Below are positions 55,388 through 64,000 of a stretch of 64,000 bases of DNA, piece by piece. The translations under genes and the position numbers were made by a program. Origin of the DNA: Zobellia alginiliquefaciens (GTDB lineage: Bacteria > Bacteroidota > Bacteroidia > Flavobacteriales > Flavobacteriaceae); the NCBI RefSeq assembly GCF_029323795.1, contig NZ_CP119758.1:2604001-2668000 (forward strand), read 5' to 3'. Every line of letters starts with the position of its first letter. Positions within the stretch are counted from its first letter, which is position 1. A model generated the notes under the pieces. It did not search any database, was not told the DNA's origin, and worked only from the letters and a program-made list of their open reading frames with translations.

Positions 55388-55840
55388 ATGAACAGGATTA
55401 TGGAATTACATTATAAAATTTATAGGAAGGTAAAAATATATTTTAACAAGGTGCATGGCGCTTTGCCCCATCTTGAAACTTTAAAGGAGAGGCCCAATTT
55501 ATCTTATGGCACGGCCATGGTGGTGTCAAGAATTGAGGAAATGGAACTGATGCAAGCGCAATTGGTAAGTTTCTTTTTGGATCCGTCTTTAAAACTACCT
55601 TATATGCCTTCTTCCCGCTGTTTGGCCTTGACCAATTGGTATGCCAATGACACACTAGTTTCTTGTGGGAATTTAAATTCCTTTTACGCGGAGTTAACCA
55701 AGGAAGATGAAAAGGTGCTACGGGAAGCAGGTTATATTATTGCCGATTCACTTTTGCCTTCCAAATTGAGAACTGTGTTTGAAGAACATAGGGATAGACT
55801 TAAAAATTTGAGGCTTACTAAAGAGTCGCTGATAGAATAA
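55388..55840 (+). CDS. hypothetical protein
   Basis: No family is recognised. The 150-residue product is soluble and helix-rich, with a basic N-terminus (MNRIMELHYKIYRKVKIYFNKVHG) and a conserved-looking centre, FFLDPSLKLPYMPSSRCLALTNWYANDTL. A second in-frame ATG four codons in (55400) could be the true start. It ends 3 bp before the alpha/beta hydrolase gene, so the two are probably co-transcribed and may act together. Confidence 0.6.
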   Translation: MNRIMELHYKIYRKVKIYFNKVHGALPHLETLKERPNLSYGTAMVVSRIEEMELMQAQLVSFFLDPSLKLPYMPSSRCLALTNWYANDTLVSCGNLNSFYAELTKEDEKVLREAGYIIADSLLPSKLRTVFEEHRDRLKNLRLTKESLIE

Positions 55841-55843
55841 TAC

Positions 55844-56599
55844 ATGCAAGAATATACAGGATTGAAATATGAAAGAATAGGTAATGGAAAAAGGACTATC
55901 GTCTTTGTGCATTACTTTGGTGGCGATGCCGGAAGCTGGTCGTGGTTGGCAAAGCGATTAGGGAAAAAGTATACCTGTATCATGCTCAATCTACCTGGTT
56001 TTGGAGGAACGAAACCGCTAGCGGAACCGTCCATTTACGGGATGGCCCAATATATAAATGTGTGTATAGAAGAGTTGAAATTGAAAGACTACATCTTATG
56101 TGGCCATTCTATGGGTGCTAAACTGGTACTCTACGCAGCCCAAATAAAGAATGCGAACTTGCCCAAAAAGATACTATTAATTGCACCATCGCCCCCTACC
56201 ATAGAAAATATGAGCAATGATGAGCGCAAACGAATGCTAAACCACCCTAATAGGGATGAAGCGGCAAATACGGTTCATGGTGCCAAGCAAAAGAAAATGG
56301 GGAAGAAAAGATTATTGTACGCCGTAAACTCTCAATTACGAATAGAGGAGGAGACTTGGAAATGGTGGCTTCACACGGGTATGAACAACAATATTGCGGA
56401 ACGTATTAAAGGACTTGATATTCCAACGGATGTTATTTTTTCCAATGATGACCCGGTGATTTCTACAGAGGTAATTTATAACGAAGTGCTCCCGTATATT
56501 GCGAATCCATCTACCGTGGCTTTGAGCAAGGTAGGGCATCTAATCCCCATGGAAATGCCACGACGATTGGCAAGAATCATCAAAAAACTCCATAAATAG
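55844..56599 (+). CDS. alpha/beta hydrolase
   Basis: This is an alpha/beta-hydrolase fold enzyme of 251 residues. The oxyanion-region motif is FVHYFGGDAGSW (residues 21-32), the nucleophile elbow GHSMG has S89, and the C-terminal histidine lies in VGHLIPMEMP. The acid residue is probably the aspartate in FSNDDPVIS. There is no signal peptide. Esterase, lipase or haloperoxidase-like activities are all possible. It is coupled to the preceding hypothetical gene. Confidence 0.88.
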   Translation: MQEYTGLKYERIGNGKRTIVFVHYFGGDAGSWSWLAKRLGKKYTCIMLNLPGFGGTKPLAEPSIYGMAQYINVCIEELKLKDYILCGHSMGAKLVLYAAQIKNANLPKKILLIAPSPPTIENMSNDERKRMLNHPNRDEAANTVHGAKQKKMGKKRLLYAVNSQLRIEEETWKWWLHTGMNNNIAERIKGLDIPTDVIFSNDDPVISTEVIYNEVLPYIANPSTVALSKVGHLIPMEMPRRLARIIKKLHK

Positions 56600-56734
56600 A
56601 AGATTTTCAATTTTATTGGATGTCGCAGTTTGATACTACTGATTGCGGAAAAAGACAACTTCAGAAGCAAATAAGTTAATATATCATTGTTAAAAGCGTA
56701 AAAATCATGCGCTTATTACTGACCTTTGCCGAGC

Positions 56735-59700
56735 ATGCAAAAGGAGAAGAAGAAAAATAGGTGGTTACGGCGCTTAGGGCGGGTGTTCTTGGTATTGCTG
56801 TTCTTGTTTTTTGGGTTAGTACTTTTTATCCGTAGCCAATGGGGGCAAGATATTATTGTGGGTAAACTTACCGACTACGTTGCTCAAAAGACCAATACCA
56901 AAGTAGAGATAGACCGTTTGTTCCTAACGTTTACCGGAAATGTATTTTTGGAAGGCCTGTATTTGGAAGATACCAAAGGAGATACTTTGGTGTATTCAAA
57001 AAACTTGGAGGTCAATTTGCCATTAACTCCTTTGATTTTCGGCAATGAACTCAATTTAAAATCCGCCACATGGGAAGGATTGCAAGCCCACATCACTAGA
57101 GCCGAATCTTCTGAAGATTTTAACTTTACTTTTCTCGTAGATGCATTTGCCACAGCGGATACTACCACTACCACAACTGGCGACCCCATGCAAATCAGTA
57201 TTGGGGAATTAGACTTTAAAGATTTTAACCTGGTTTACGATGACCAATTTTTGGGCATTGATAGTCGCATTCAATTGGGGGAATTGATTTTGGATGCCGA
57301 TGAAACCGATTTGGAAAATTTACGATTTGAGCTCGATGAACTGGAGCTCTCAAATACCAATATCCAGTACAAACAAACAAAACCTTTTACAACCGAGGAT
57401 ACTACACAGACAACATTGCCATTTTTGGCGGTAGACCGTCTTCAGTTTAAAAATGTAAAAGCCGATTATAGTTCCGTTCCAGATTCTATTAGTGCGAAAT
57501 TTAACGTACAGGATTTTGAGCTGGAATTACCAAAAGCCGATTTGGCTACCAATGATATAGCTGTAGATAGAATAGCGTTAAAAGGCTCGTCCGTTTCTTT
57601 ACAATTGCCTGCTGCTACAACAACGGATTCTACAGTAACAAACAGTTCCAATGCCGGTTTTGAATGGCCAAATTTTAAAGTGCGTTTGGATGAGGTAGAT
57701 TTTACGGGCAATACCCTGGCCTATTCTATGGGTGACGCCAAATCCGAAGAAGGAAAAATAAACCCGAATGCTTTAGCATTTTCCAATTTCCAGCTTCAGG
57801 CGAATGGTATCGCCTACCAACCCCAAAAGTTGGAAATGGACCTTGGCTCTTTCTCCTTTTCGGAAGCAAGCGGAATTACTTTGAAGGACTTGACGTTCAA
57901 TGCAAATATTGATGAGACCTCGGCTGCTTTGAAGAATTTGCAATTGCGTGTGAACGAAAGTACGTTGGGAGGGCAAATGACAATGAATTACCCGTCTGTA
58001 GAAGAATTAATGGATACGCCAGAGCGGACGCAAGTAGATATGAAGCTTCAAGATGTGTTTTTGAACTTAAAAGATGTATTTACGCTACAACCGGAACTTG
58101 CTGAGAATGTTTATTTACAGTCGGCTATGCAACATCCCGTGGAGGGAAATATTACGGCGGAGGGCACTTTAAAGAAAATCGATTTAAAAAATATGCAATT
58201 GAATTGGGGTGAAACAACCCGGTTCGTAGCCCAGGGAAATGTTCAAAATGTAACACAACCGGATTCGCTCTATTTTAACTTTGATACCATTCATCTGAAT
58301 ACCGTAAAAGAGGATATTGCACAATTTGTTTCGGAACAAGAGTTGGGTATTTCGCTTCCCAAAACTGTAACTATTAGTGCCGCGGCAACCGGAAAAATAG
58401 ATGATTTGACGGCGGAGGCAAGCTTGGAAATTCCTGAAGGAACTATTGCTGTGAATGGTAACTACCAAGATATTCAAGAGATGCGGTTTGATGGAAATGT
58501 AAAGGTAGATAGCCTACAACTGAACAAACTTTTGAATAACCCGGAATTGGGTGGTGTTTCCTTTACGATGGATGTTTCTGGTGGCGGAACAGTGAACCAT
58601 CTGGATGCAAAATTGAAAACAGATTTTACGCAGTTGACATTGAGTAATTATGATTTTTCGGATTTAAAACTGGAAGGTGAGATTAACAATGGAAAAGGGG
58701 GAATTGACTTGGCCTTTAAGGACGAGAACCTCAATTTTTCAGCAAAAAGTAAAGTGGCCTTGGATTCCGTTAATTCAACAATGGACTTGAATTTAAACGT
58801 TATTGGGGCTGATTTGTATGCCTTAGGGGTTACCACAGAAAGTATTAAAACGGGACTGCAGCTAGATGCTACATTTAAGGGAAATGCCGAGGCGTATCAT
58901 ATAGATGCACAAATTGAAAATGGAATAGCGGTCTATGATAATGAGCAATACCAAATGGGGCCTGTCAGTTTAAAATCTTTTATTGATGCAACTCGTACGG
59001 ATGTTTCGGTTGATAGCGATTTTTTGATTGCCGATTTAAAATCCAATGCTTCGCCAAAAGGATTGAGCGATGTATTAACACATCAATTTGAAAACTATTT
59101 TAAAGACTCCATTGCAGAGACTACGGTAGATTCGGTTCAGGTGAAAATGAACGTAAAACTATCGCCAACGCCCTTTCTTACGGAAGTTTTTTTACGAGAT
59201 GTGGATCGCTTGGATTCGGTTTTGATAGATGCCGATTTTAATGCCCTTACCAAAAAGCTAAATGCCAATGTACGTGTGCCTTCCGTGTCGTACCAAGGGA
59301 GCTCTGTTGATAGTCTCAATGCACAGGTTACTGGTAATGCCACCAATCTTAGTTTTAACGCAGGTTTTGCAGCTCTCGTGTCGGACCCCATCCACATTAA
59401 GAAAACCTTCGTAAAGGGCGACTTAAAAAACAAAAAGTTATTTCTGGACTTTGTGGCTATGGACGATAGCGAGGCTATTGCACAGATTTCGTCCCAATTG
59501 ACACTTGCAAAAGATACCACGCTCATTCGTATTGAGCCTTCTAATTTGGTATTGAACAAAGGGAAATGGTCTGTGCCTGAAGATAATCAGATTGCCGTTA
59601 GTGATAAATTATTGCAGTTTAGAAATGTAAACTTCACCCGAAATGACCAGTCGTTGACCCTTAGCGATCAATTGCCCAACCAAGAAGAGGAGCATATTGG

Positions 59701-61732
59701 TATTCACTTCGATAATTTTAAGCTCCAAACTTTTTTAAGTCTTTTGAACCCTGATGAAACCCTGGCCTCCGGTATGGTAAAGGGCGATTTGATCATAGAG
59801 AATCCGTTTGGTGCGACAGGCCTTGTTGCCGATTTTAAAATCAATTCCTTGGAAGCATTTGAAAGTCCTTTGGGCAACCTGACGCTACAGGCCAATTCTA
59901 CAGGGAATGCGGCTTATGATTTTAACCTCGCCTTAAAGGAAGGAGGGGCAGATTTGGATTTAAAAGGCGATTACGCCGCTGCCGAAAGCGGGGCAAAATT
60001 GAACTTGGATTTGGACCTGAACCGCATAGAACTGAAAACATTGGAGGGCTTTGCCCAAGGCGCAATCAAAGATAGCCACGGTGCGTTTTCCGGGAAAATA
60101 AATGTCTCGGGAACTACAGCTTCACCTGAGTATGATGGGGTTTTGAATTTTTCCGAAGTGGATTTTAATGTTTCGGAATTGAATTCGGTGTTTAAAATAA
60201 CCGACGAAAAACTAAAACTGGACACGGAAGGCGTCTATTTTGATGATTTTCAGATTGCCGACGCGGATGGCAGCGATTTTACGGTACAGGGAGCGGTCCT
60301 AACTGAGGACTTGTTGAATCCAGCTTTTGATCTACAGTTGGATGCAGAGAATTTTAGAGTGCTGAATTCTACAAAAGAGGACAATGAACTGTATTACGGT
60401 GTAGCCAGTTTGGATGCGGATATAAAGTTACAAGGTGATTTAGAGCTGCCAGAGGTGAGTGGCAAACTCCGTGTTCGGAAGGTAACGGATATTACTTATG
60501 TAGTTCCGGAATCTCAATTGGATGTTGAGGAGCGCGATGGCGTAGTACTTTTTGTGAACAGAGAGAATCCGGATGCTATTATAACACGAAACGATCAGGA
60601 AGAGACACCTGCATTTTTTCAGGGAATGGACGTAAGAACCGTTTTGGAAATAGCGGAAGATGCCGATTTTCATGTGATTATAGACGAGCGAACGGGAGAT
60701 AATCTGGCCATTTCTGGGGATGCTGCGCTCAATCTTAATATTGAGCCTAATGGCAGAATAAGTCTTTCGGGCCGATATGAACTGAAATCCGGGCATTATG
60801 AGACCAGCCTTTATAATCTTGTAAAACGACGGTTTGAGATAAACCCGGGAAGTACCATTATATGGCAAGGAGACCCCACGGATGCTAAATTAGATGTAAC
60901 AGCGGTCTATAATATAGAAACGTCCGTAGAGCCCCTCATGTCTACCGTAACATCTGGAGAAGATATTAGTGTGAGTTCAAAATATAGGGAAGTGCTACCG
61001 TTTTTGGTGTATTTGAATGTAGATGGAGAACTCTTGCAACCCGAGCTATCTTTTGGTCTGGACATGCCGGAAGACGAGCAAGGGGCCCTAAGTGGAGCCG
61101 TTTATGGTAGGGTACAACAATTGAACGGACAAGAGGCGGAATTGAACAAACAGGTGTTTTCATTACTGGCGTTGAACCGTTTTTATCCGGATTCCGGAAG
61201 TGATGGAAGTTCGGGGGGAACGGCCGCTCTTGCTAGGGATAACGTAAACAAAGTGTTGTCTGGCGAGCTCAATGCTTTTTCTGATAAAGTTTTCGGAAAT
61301 ACGGGTGTTGAGGTAGATTTTGACCTGGATAGTTTTACCGATTACCAGGGAGACACTCCACAAGACCGCACCCAACTGAATATCAACGCAAAGAAAAAAC
61401 TGTTTGATGACCGTTTGGTAGTCACTGCAGGTAGTGCCGTAGATGTAGAAGGTAGTGCACAATCTGGTCAGGAAGAGACACCGATCATCGGTAACGTGAG
61501 TTTGGAATATTTACTGACTAAGGACGGAAGGTACCGTCTGCGTGGTTTTCGGAAAAGTGAGTATGAAAATATTATTGACGGTCAGTTGATTGTAACCGGA
61601 ATGGCCGTTATATTTAATAGGGAGTTTAATAAGTTTAGTCAGTTGTTCAATCCTATTAAAAAGGAAGCAGAGGAAAAGAAAGCGGAAACGGACGCTGGCC
61701 AAAAGGAAGAAATGCCAAATCAGGAAGAGTAA
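56735..61732 (+). CDS. tamB: TamB-like translocation and assembly module protein (DUF490)
   Basis: This is a very large envelope protein of 1665 residues. An N-terminal basic stretch and signal-anchor helix (about residues 14-31) precede a long beta-rich AsmA/TamB repeat region. The conserved C-terminal DUF490 domain has ISGDAALNLNIEPNGRISLSGRYELKSGHYETS, FEINPGSTIIWQGDP and ALLALNRF. TamB proteins bridge inner and outer membranes for outer-membrane protein assembly or phospholipid transport. The ATG at 56735 is chosen; a TTG three codons earlier is also in frame. The partner Omp85 gene begins 1 bp after its stop codon. Confidence 0.93.
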   Translation: MQKEKKKNRWLRRLGRVFLVLLFLFFGLVLFIRSQWGQDIIVGKLTDYVAQKTNTKVEIDRLFLTFTGNVFLEGLYLEDTKGDTLVYSKNLEVNLPLTPLIFGNELNLKSATWEGLQAHITRAESSEDFNFTFLVDAFATADTTTTTTGDPMQISIGELDFKDFNLVYDDQFLGIDSRIQLGELILDADETDLENLRFELDELELSNTNIQYKQTKPFTTEDTTQTTLPFLAVDRLQFKNVKADYSSVPDSISAKFNVQDFELELPKADLATNDIAVDRIALKGSSVSLQLPAATTTDSTVTNSSNAGFEWPNFKVRLDEVDFTGNTLAYSMGDAKSEEGKINPNALAFSNFQLQANGIAYQPQKLEMDLGSFSFSEASGITLKDLTFNANIDETSAALKNLQLRVNESTLGGQMTMNYPSVEELMDTPERTQVDMKLQDVFLNLKDVFTLQPELAENVYLQSAMQHPVEGNITAEGTLKKIDLKNMQLNWGETTRFVAQGNVQNVTQPDSLYFNFDTIHLNTVKEDIAQFVSEQELGISLPKTVTISAAATGKIDDLTAEASLEIPEGTIAVNGNYQDIQEMRFDGNVKVDSLQLNKLLNNPELGGVSFTMDVSGGGTVNHLDAKLKTDFTQLTLSNYDFSDLKLEGEINNGKGGIDLAFKDENLNFSAKSKVALDSVNSTMDLNLNVIGADLYALGVTTESIKTGLQLDATFKGNAEAYHIDAQIENGIAVYDNEQYQMGPVSLKSFIDATRTDVSVDSDFLIADLKSNASPKGLSDVLTHQFENYFKDSIAETTVDSVQVKMNVKLSPTPFLTEVFLRDVDRLDSVLIDADFNALTKKLNANVRVPSVSYQGSSVDSLNAQVTGNATNLSFNAGFAALVSDPIHIKKTFVKGDLKNKKLFLDFVAMDDSEAIAQISSQLTLAKDTTLIRIEPSNLVLNKGKWSVPEDNQIAVSDKLLQFRNVNFTRNDQSLTLSDQLPNQEEEHIGIHFDNFKLQTFLSLLNPDETLASGMVKGDLIIENPFGATGLVADFKINSLEAFESPLGNLTLQANSTGNAAYDFNLALKEGGADLDLKGDYAAAESGAKLNLDLDLNRIELKTLEGFAQGAIKDSHGAFSGKINVSGTTASPEYDGVLNFSEVDFNVSELNSVFKITDEKLKLDTEGVYFDDFQIADADGSDFTVQGAVLTEDLLNPAFDLQLDAENFRVLNSTKEDNELYYGVASLDADIKLQGDLELPEVSGKLRVRKVTDITYVVPESQLDVEERDGVVLFVNRENPDAIITRNDQEETPAFFQGMDVRTVLEIAEDADFHVIIDERTGDNLAISGDAALNLNIEPNGRISLSGRYELKSGHYETSLYNLVKRRFEINPGSTIIWQGDPTDAKLDVTAVYNIETSVEPLMSTVTSGEDISVSSKYREVLPFLVYLNVDGELLQPELSFGLDMPEDEQGALSGAVYGRVQQLNGQEAELNKQVFSLLALNRFYPDSGSDGSSGGTAALARDNVNKVLSGELNAFSDKVFGNTGVEVDFDLDSFTDYQGDTPQDRTQLNINAKKKLFDDRLVVTAGSAVDVEGSAQSGQEETPIIGNVSLEYLLTKDGRYRLRGFRKSEYENIIDGQLIVTGMAVIFNREFNKFSQLFNPIKKEAEEKKAETDAGQKEEMPNQEE

Positions 61733-61733
61733 T

Positions 61734-64000
61734 ATGAAGTTGAGTACCACATCTATTTCAAGAGTTGTTATACTGCTGTGTTTGGCGGCCCAATCTGCAT
61801 GTAGCGTGGGGAAGTACATACCTGAGGATGAATTGCTGTTTACTGGAGCGGAAATTCACGTAGATTCCGAAGAGGATAAAAGGGCGTTAAAACCGGTGGA
61901 GCAAGAACTGAGTACGCTTCTAAAACCTACTCCAAATTCAACCATTTTAGGAATGCGTTTGGGACTCTATTACCATTACAAAGCGCAAAAGGAAAAACCG
62001 GGTTTCCTAAACAGATGGCTCAATAAAAAGTTTGGTGAGGAGCCCGTGTATATGAGCGATGTTAATCCTGATAGAATAGAGGAGTTAATGCTTAACAGGT
62101 TGGATAATCGTGGGTTTTTCTATAGTCAAGTGTCTTCTGAAATGGACAGTACAAAAAAATATGCTTCCGTAACCTACACGGCAGAACTGCCAAAGCCCTA
62201 TACGCTAGAGCAGTGGCAGTTAGATAAAGATAGCTTGCCTATTTATGACGAAATAGAATTGGCAATGTCAGACACCCAATTAAAAGCAGGTGAACGTTTT
62301 GATTTGGAACTTTTAAAATATGAGCGAGAACGTATAGATTCCCATCTTAAGAACAAAGGGTATTATAATTTTAATCCTGATTTTTTGATTTTTGAGGCCG
62401 ATACCAATCGCTATGAGAATAAAAAATTCGACTTATTTCTTAGACTGAAAAAGGGAACACCGCAGAAATCGGTTATACCCTATACGATTGATTCTATTGC
62501 GGTCTATCCCAATTATTCCATTGAGCAAGATAGTCTGCCAAGCCCCTCTGAGGTGACGGAGGAAAACGGAATTTATTTTATTCAAGATGAAGAGTTCTTC
62601 AAGCCCAAACGTTTGGAACCCTATATTCTTTTTGAAAAAGGACAGAAGTACAATTCTGAAAGGGCACGTTTAACGAGCAATAGACTTTCCGCTTTGGGGA
62701 GTTACAAGTTCGTGAACATACGGTTCAATGAAACGGACACTACAAATACCAAAGATACCGGCTCTTTGAACGCAGATATCTTCTTATCGCCTTTAACCAA
62801 AAGGTCTATTCGGACAGAGCTTCAAGCAGTAACAAAGTCCAATGGTTTTGCAGGCCCGGGAATTTCGGTGACCTATAATAATCGGAATGTGTTTAATGGA
62901 GGTGAGACGCTGAGTTTAACAGGCAATTTTGCTTATGAAGCCCAGTTGTCGGGAGGTGATGATGCCGGACTCAGTAGTATTGCGGGCGGACTCAAAGCAG
63001 ATTTGTTATTGCCCAGACTTGTGCCTTTCTCGCCCAGTAGGTTTAATTATGCGGTGCCGAAGACCAAAATAAGTTTGGGTGGGGATATTTTAAAGCGAAG
63101 TAAATTATATACACTTACTTCATTTAACAGCTCTTTTGGGTATACCTGGAATGCCAATAAGTTTGTATACCATGAGTTGAATCCCATTAGCATAACCTAT
63201 GTAAACCTCACGGATACTACGGCCGAGTTTGAGGAGATTCTGGATAACAATGCTTTTTTAAGCAGTAGTTTTGAACAGCAATTTATAGCAGGACTAAATT
63301 ATACATTCACTTATAATGAACTTGTGGACCAAAACAAGGACCGTCCTATTTATGTGTCCACAAGTTTGGATGTTGCCGGTAATACGTTAAGTCTCTTGAA
63401 CGGAGGAAAAAGTACCGCTTTTGGATTGGAATATGCACAGTATGCAAAAGCGGATATTGACTTTAGGTATTATTTAAAATGGGGAAAAGAAAATGCTTTG
63501 GTAAGTCGTTTGTATGCAGGTTGGGGTATACCTTATGGGAACTCATCTACTTTGCCCTTTGTAAAACAATTTTTTTCGGGAGGGCCGTATAGTGTTCGCG
63601 CTTTCCCGATTAGAGGTTTGGGGCCGGGAACATTTAGTAGTGCAGAAGATAGTACCAGTTCATACTTTGATCAATCCGGTAACTTACGTTTAGAAGCTAA
63701 CTTAGAATACAGGTTTCCTATTTGGTCATACTTAAAAGGTGCGTTCTTTATAGATGCAGGTAATGTTTGGTTGACCAATGAGGTAGAGATAGATGAAACG
63801 GAGTCAGAAGAGACCATTGCATTTAATCAGCAATTGACCACAGAAGGGAAGTTTGGTTCAGATTGGATGAAGGAGTTAGGTGTAGGCGTAGGATTCGGGC
63901 TTCGAGTGGATATTCAAAGTTTTGTAATTCGGTTTGATTTTGCCTCACCTTTGCAAGTGCCTTACAATCCGGAAGGCGAGCGATTAAGAACGCCGTTTAT
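61734..64000 (+). CDS. Omp85/BamA-TamA family outer membrane lipoprotein, 5' part
   Basis: The frame opens at the ATG at 61734 and stays open to the window edge (about 755 codons), so the C-terminus is missing. A signal peptide ends in a lipobox (LAAQSAC), making it a probable lipoprotein. POTRA-like segments follow, for example RIEELMLNRLDNRGFFYSQV and RLTSNRLSALGSYKFVNIRF. The Omp85 beta-barrel starts around residue 370; the strand motif SGGPYSVRAFPIRGLGPG corresponds to the conserved VRGF loop with Ala replacing Gly. Next to tamB, it is the likely TamA-like partner. Confidence 0.9.
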   Translation, partial: MKLSTTSISRVVILLCLAAQSACSVGKYIPEDELLFTGAEIHVDSEEDKRALKPVEQELSTLLKPTPNSTILGMRLGLYYHYKAQKEKPGFLNRWLNKKFGEEPVYMSDVNPDRIEELMLNRLDNRGFFYSQVSSEMDSTKKYASVTYTAELPKPYTLEQWQLDKDSLPIYDEIELAMSDTQLKAGERFDLELLKYERERIDSHLKNKGYYNFNPDFLIFEADTNRYENKKFDLFLRLKKGTPQKSVIPYTIDSIAVYPNYSIEQDSLPSPSEVTEENGIYFIQDEEFFKPKRLEPYILFEKGQKYNSERARLTSNRLSALGSYKFVNIRFNETDTTNTKDTGSLNADIFLSPLTKRSIRTELQAVTKSNGFAGPGISVTYNNRNVFNGGETLSLTGNFAYEAQLSGGDDAGLSSIAGGLKADLLLPRLVPFSPSRFNYAVPKTKISLGGDILKRSKLYTLTSFNSSFGYTWNANKFVYHELNPISITYVNLTDTTAEFEEILDNNAFLSSSFEQQFIAGLNYTFTYNELVDQNKDRPIYVSTSLDVAGNTLSLLNGGKSTAFGLEYAQYAKADIDFRYYLKWGKENALVSRLYAGWGIPYGNSSTLPFVKQFFSGGPYSVRAFPIRGLGPGTFSSAEDSTSSYFDQSGNLRLEANLEYRFPIWSYLKGAFFIDAGNVWLTNEVEIDETESEETIAFNQQLTTEGKFGSDWMKELGVGVGFGLRVDIQSFVIRFDFASPLQVPYNPEGERLRTPF

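Noticed and set aside
56600-56734. TGACCTTTGC before tamB as a promoter
   Set aside because: It differs from the -7 consensus in the first base and has no TTG at a suitable distance; too weak to list.

Overview
The window looks like chromosome from a marine-type member of the Flavobacteriaceae (Bacteroidota). The evidence is the gene content: DUF983, CPXCG, head-GIN and YceI proteins, a Bacteroidota-style BY-kinase and WcaJ-like initiating transferase, TamB beside an Omp85 lipoprotein, and a split methylmalonyl-CoA mutase. DNA signals agree: AT-rich intergenic DNA, weak Shine-Dalgarno sites, several -7 boxes of the TAnnTTTG type, and a tRNA gene without encoded CCA. No rRNA, CRISPR array, integrase or transposase was seen. 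The species cannot be named from the sequence alone.

Layout. (1) 1-4.3 kb: the end of an FAD oxidoreductase, a DUF983 membrane protein, an ABC-F ATPase and a secreted leucine-rich-repeat protein. (2) 4.4-10.2 kb: a complete tripartite efflux operon (adaptor, RND pump, TolC-like channel). (3) 10.3-15.3 kb: a Gfo/Idh/MocA dehydrogenase, a CPXCG protein, a head-GIN protein, an FGE-fold lipoprotein with a YceI protein, and an M20 amidohydrolase. (4) 15.5-24.2 kb: a six-gene run coding for a planctomycete-type cytochrome (PSC/PSD1), a Tat-exported DUF1501 protein, a membrane c-type cytochrome, a small diheme cytochrome, a [2Fe-2S] protein and a Tat-exported molybdopterin hydroxylase. Together they could form an envelope-located oxidation system that passes electrons through c-type hemes to the membrane. 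This is the most unusual metabolic locus here. (5) 24.2-26.2 kb: a tRNA-Arg(UCU) gene with three degenerate copies of its own 3' end and repeated copies of its terminator. A Fic AMPylase gene is wedged between two near-identical blocks of about 280 bp.

(6) 26.4-32.1 kb: a receiver-only regulator with its HisKA_2-type kinase, then the two methylmalonyl-CoA mutase subunits. (7) 32.2-33.4 kb: a secreted protein of unknown function. (8) 34.0-51.4 kb: a polysaccharide locus with a flippase, an FrhB-like protein plus pyruvyl transferase, a Wzy-like polymerase, several glycosyltransferases, a WecG/TagA enzyme, a Wzc-like tyrosine kinase and, on the opposite strand, the initiating sugar-phosphate transferase. 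No Wza-type export protein is present. The locus carries a chimeric gene relic (42977-43198) that joins the start of a glycosyltransferase to the end of a polymerase, which is direct evidence of past recombination.

(9) 51.8-52.1 kb: a tandem pair of conserved, structured, terminator-ended non-coding elements with compensatory base changes. (10) 52.1-54.5 kb: a minus-strand group of two short-chain dehydrogenases, a helical protein and a 43-residue membrane peptide. (11) 54.7-56.6 kb: a peroxiredoxin-like protein, an unknown protein and an alpha/beta hydrolase. (12) 56.7-64 kb: TamB and the start of an Omp85/TamA-like outer-membrane lipoprotein that runs off the window.
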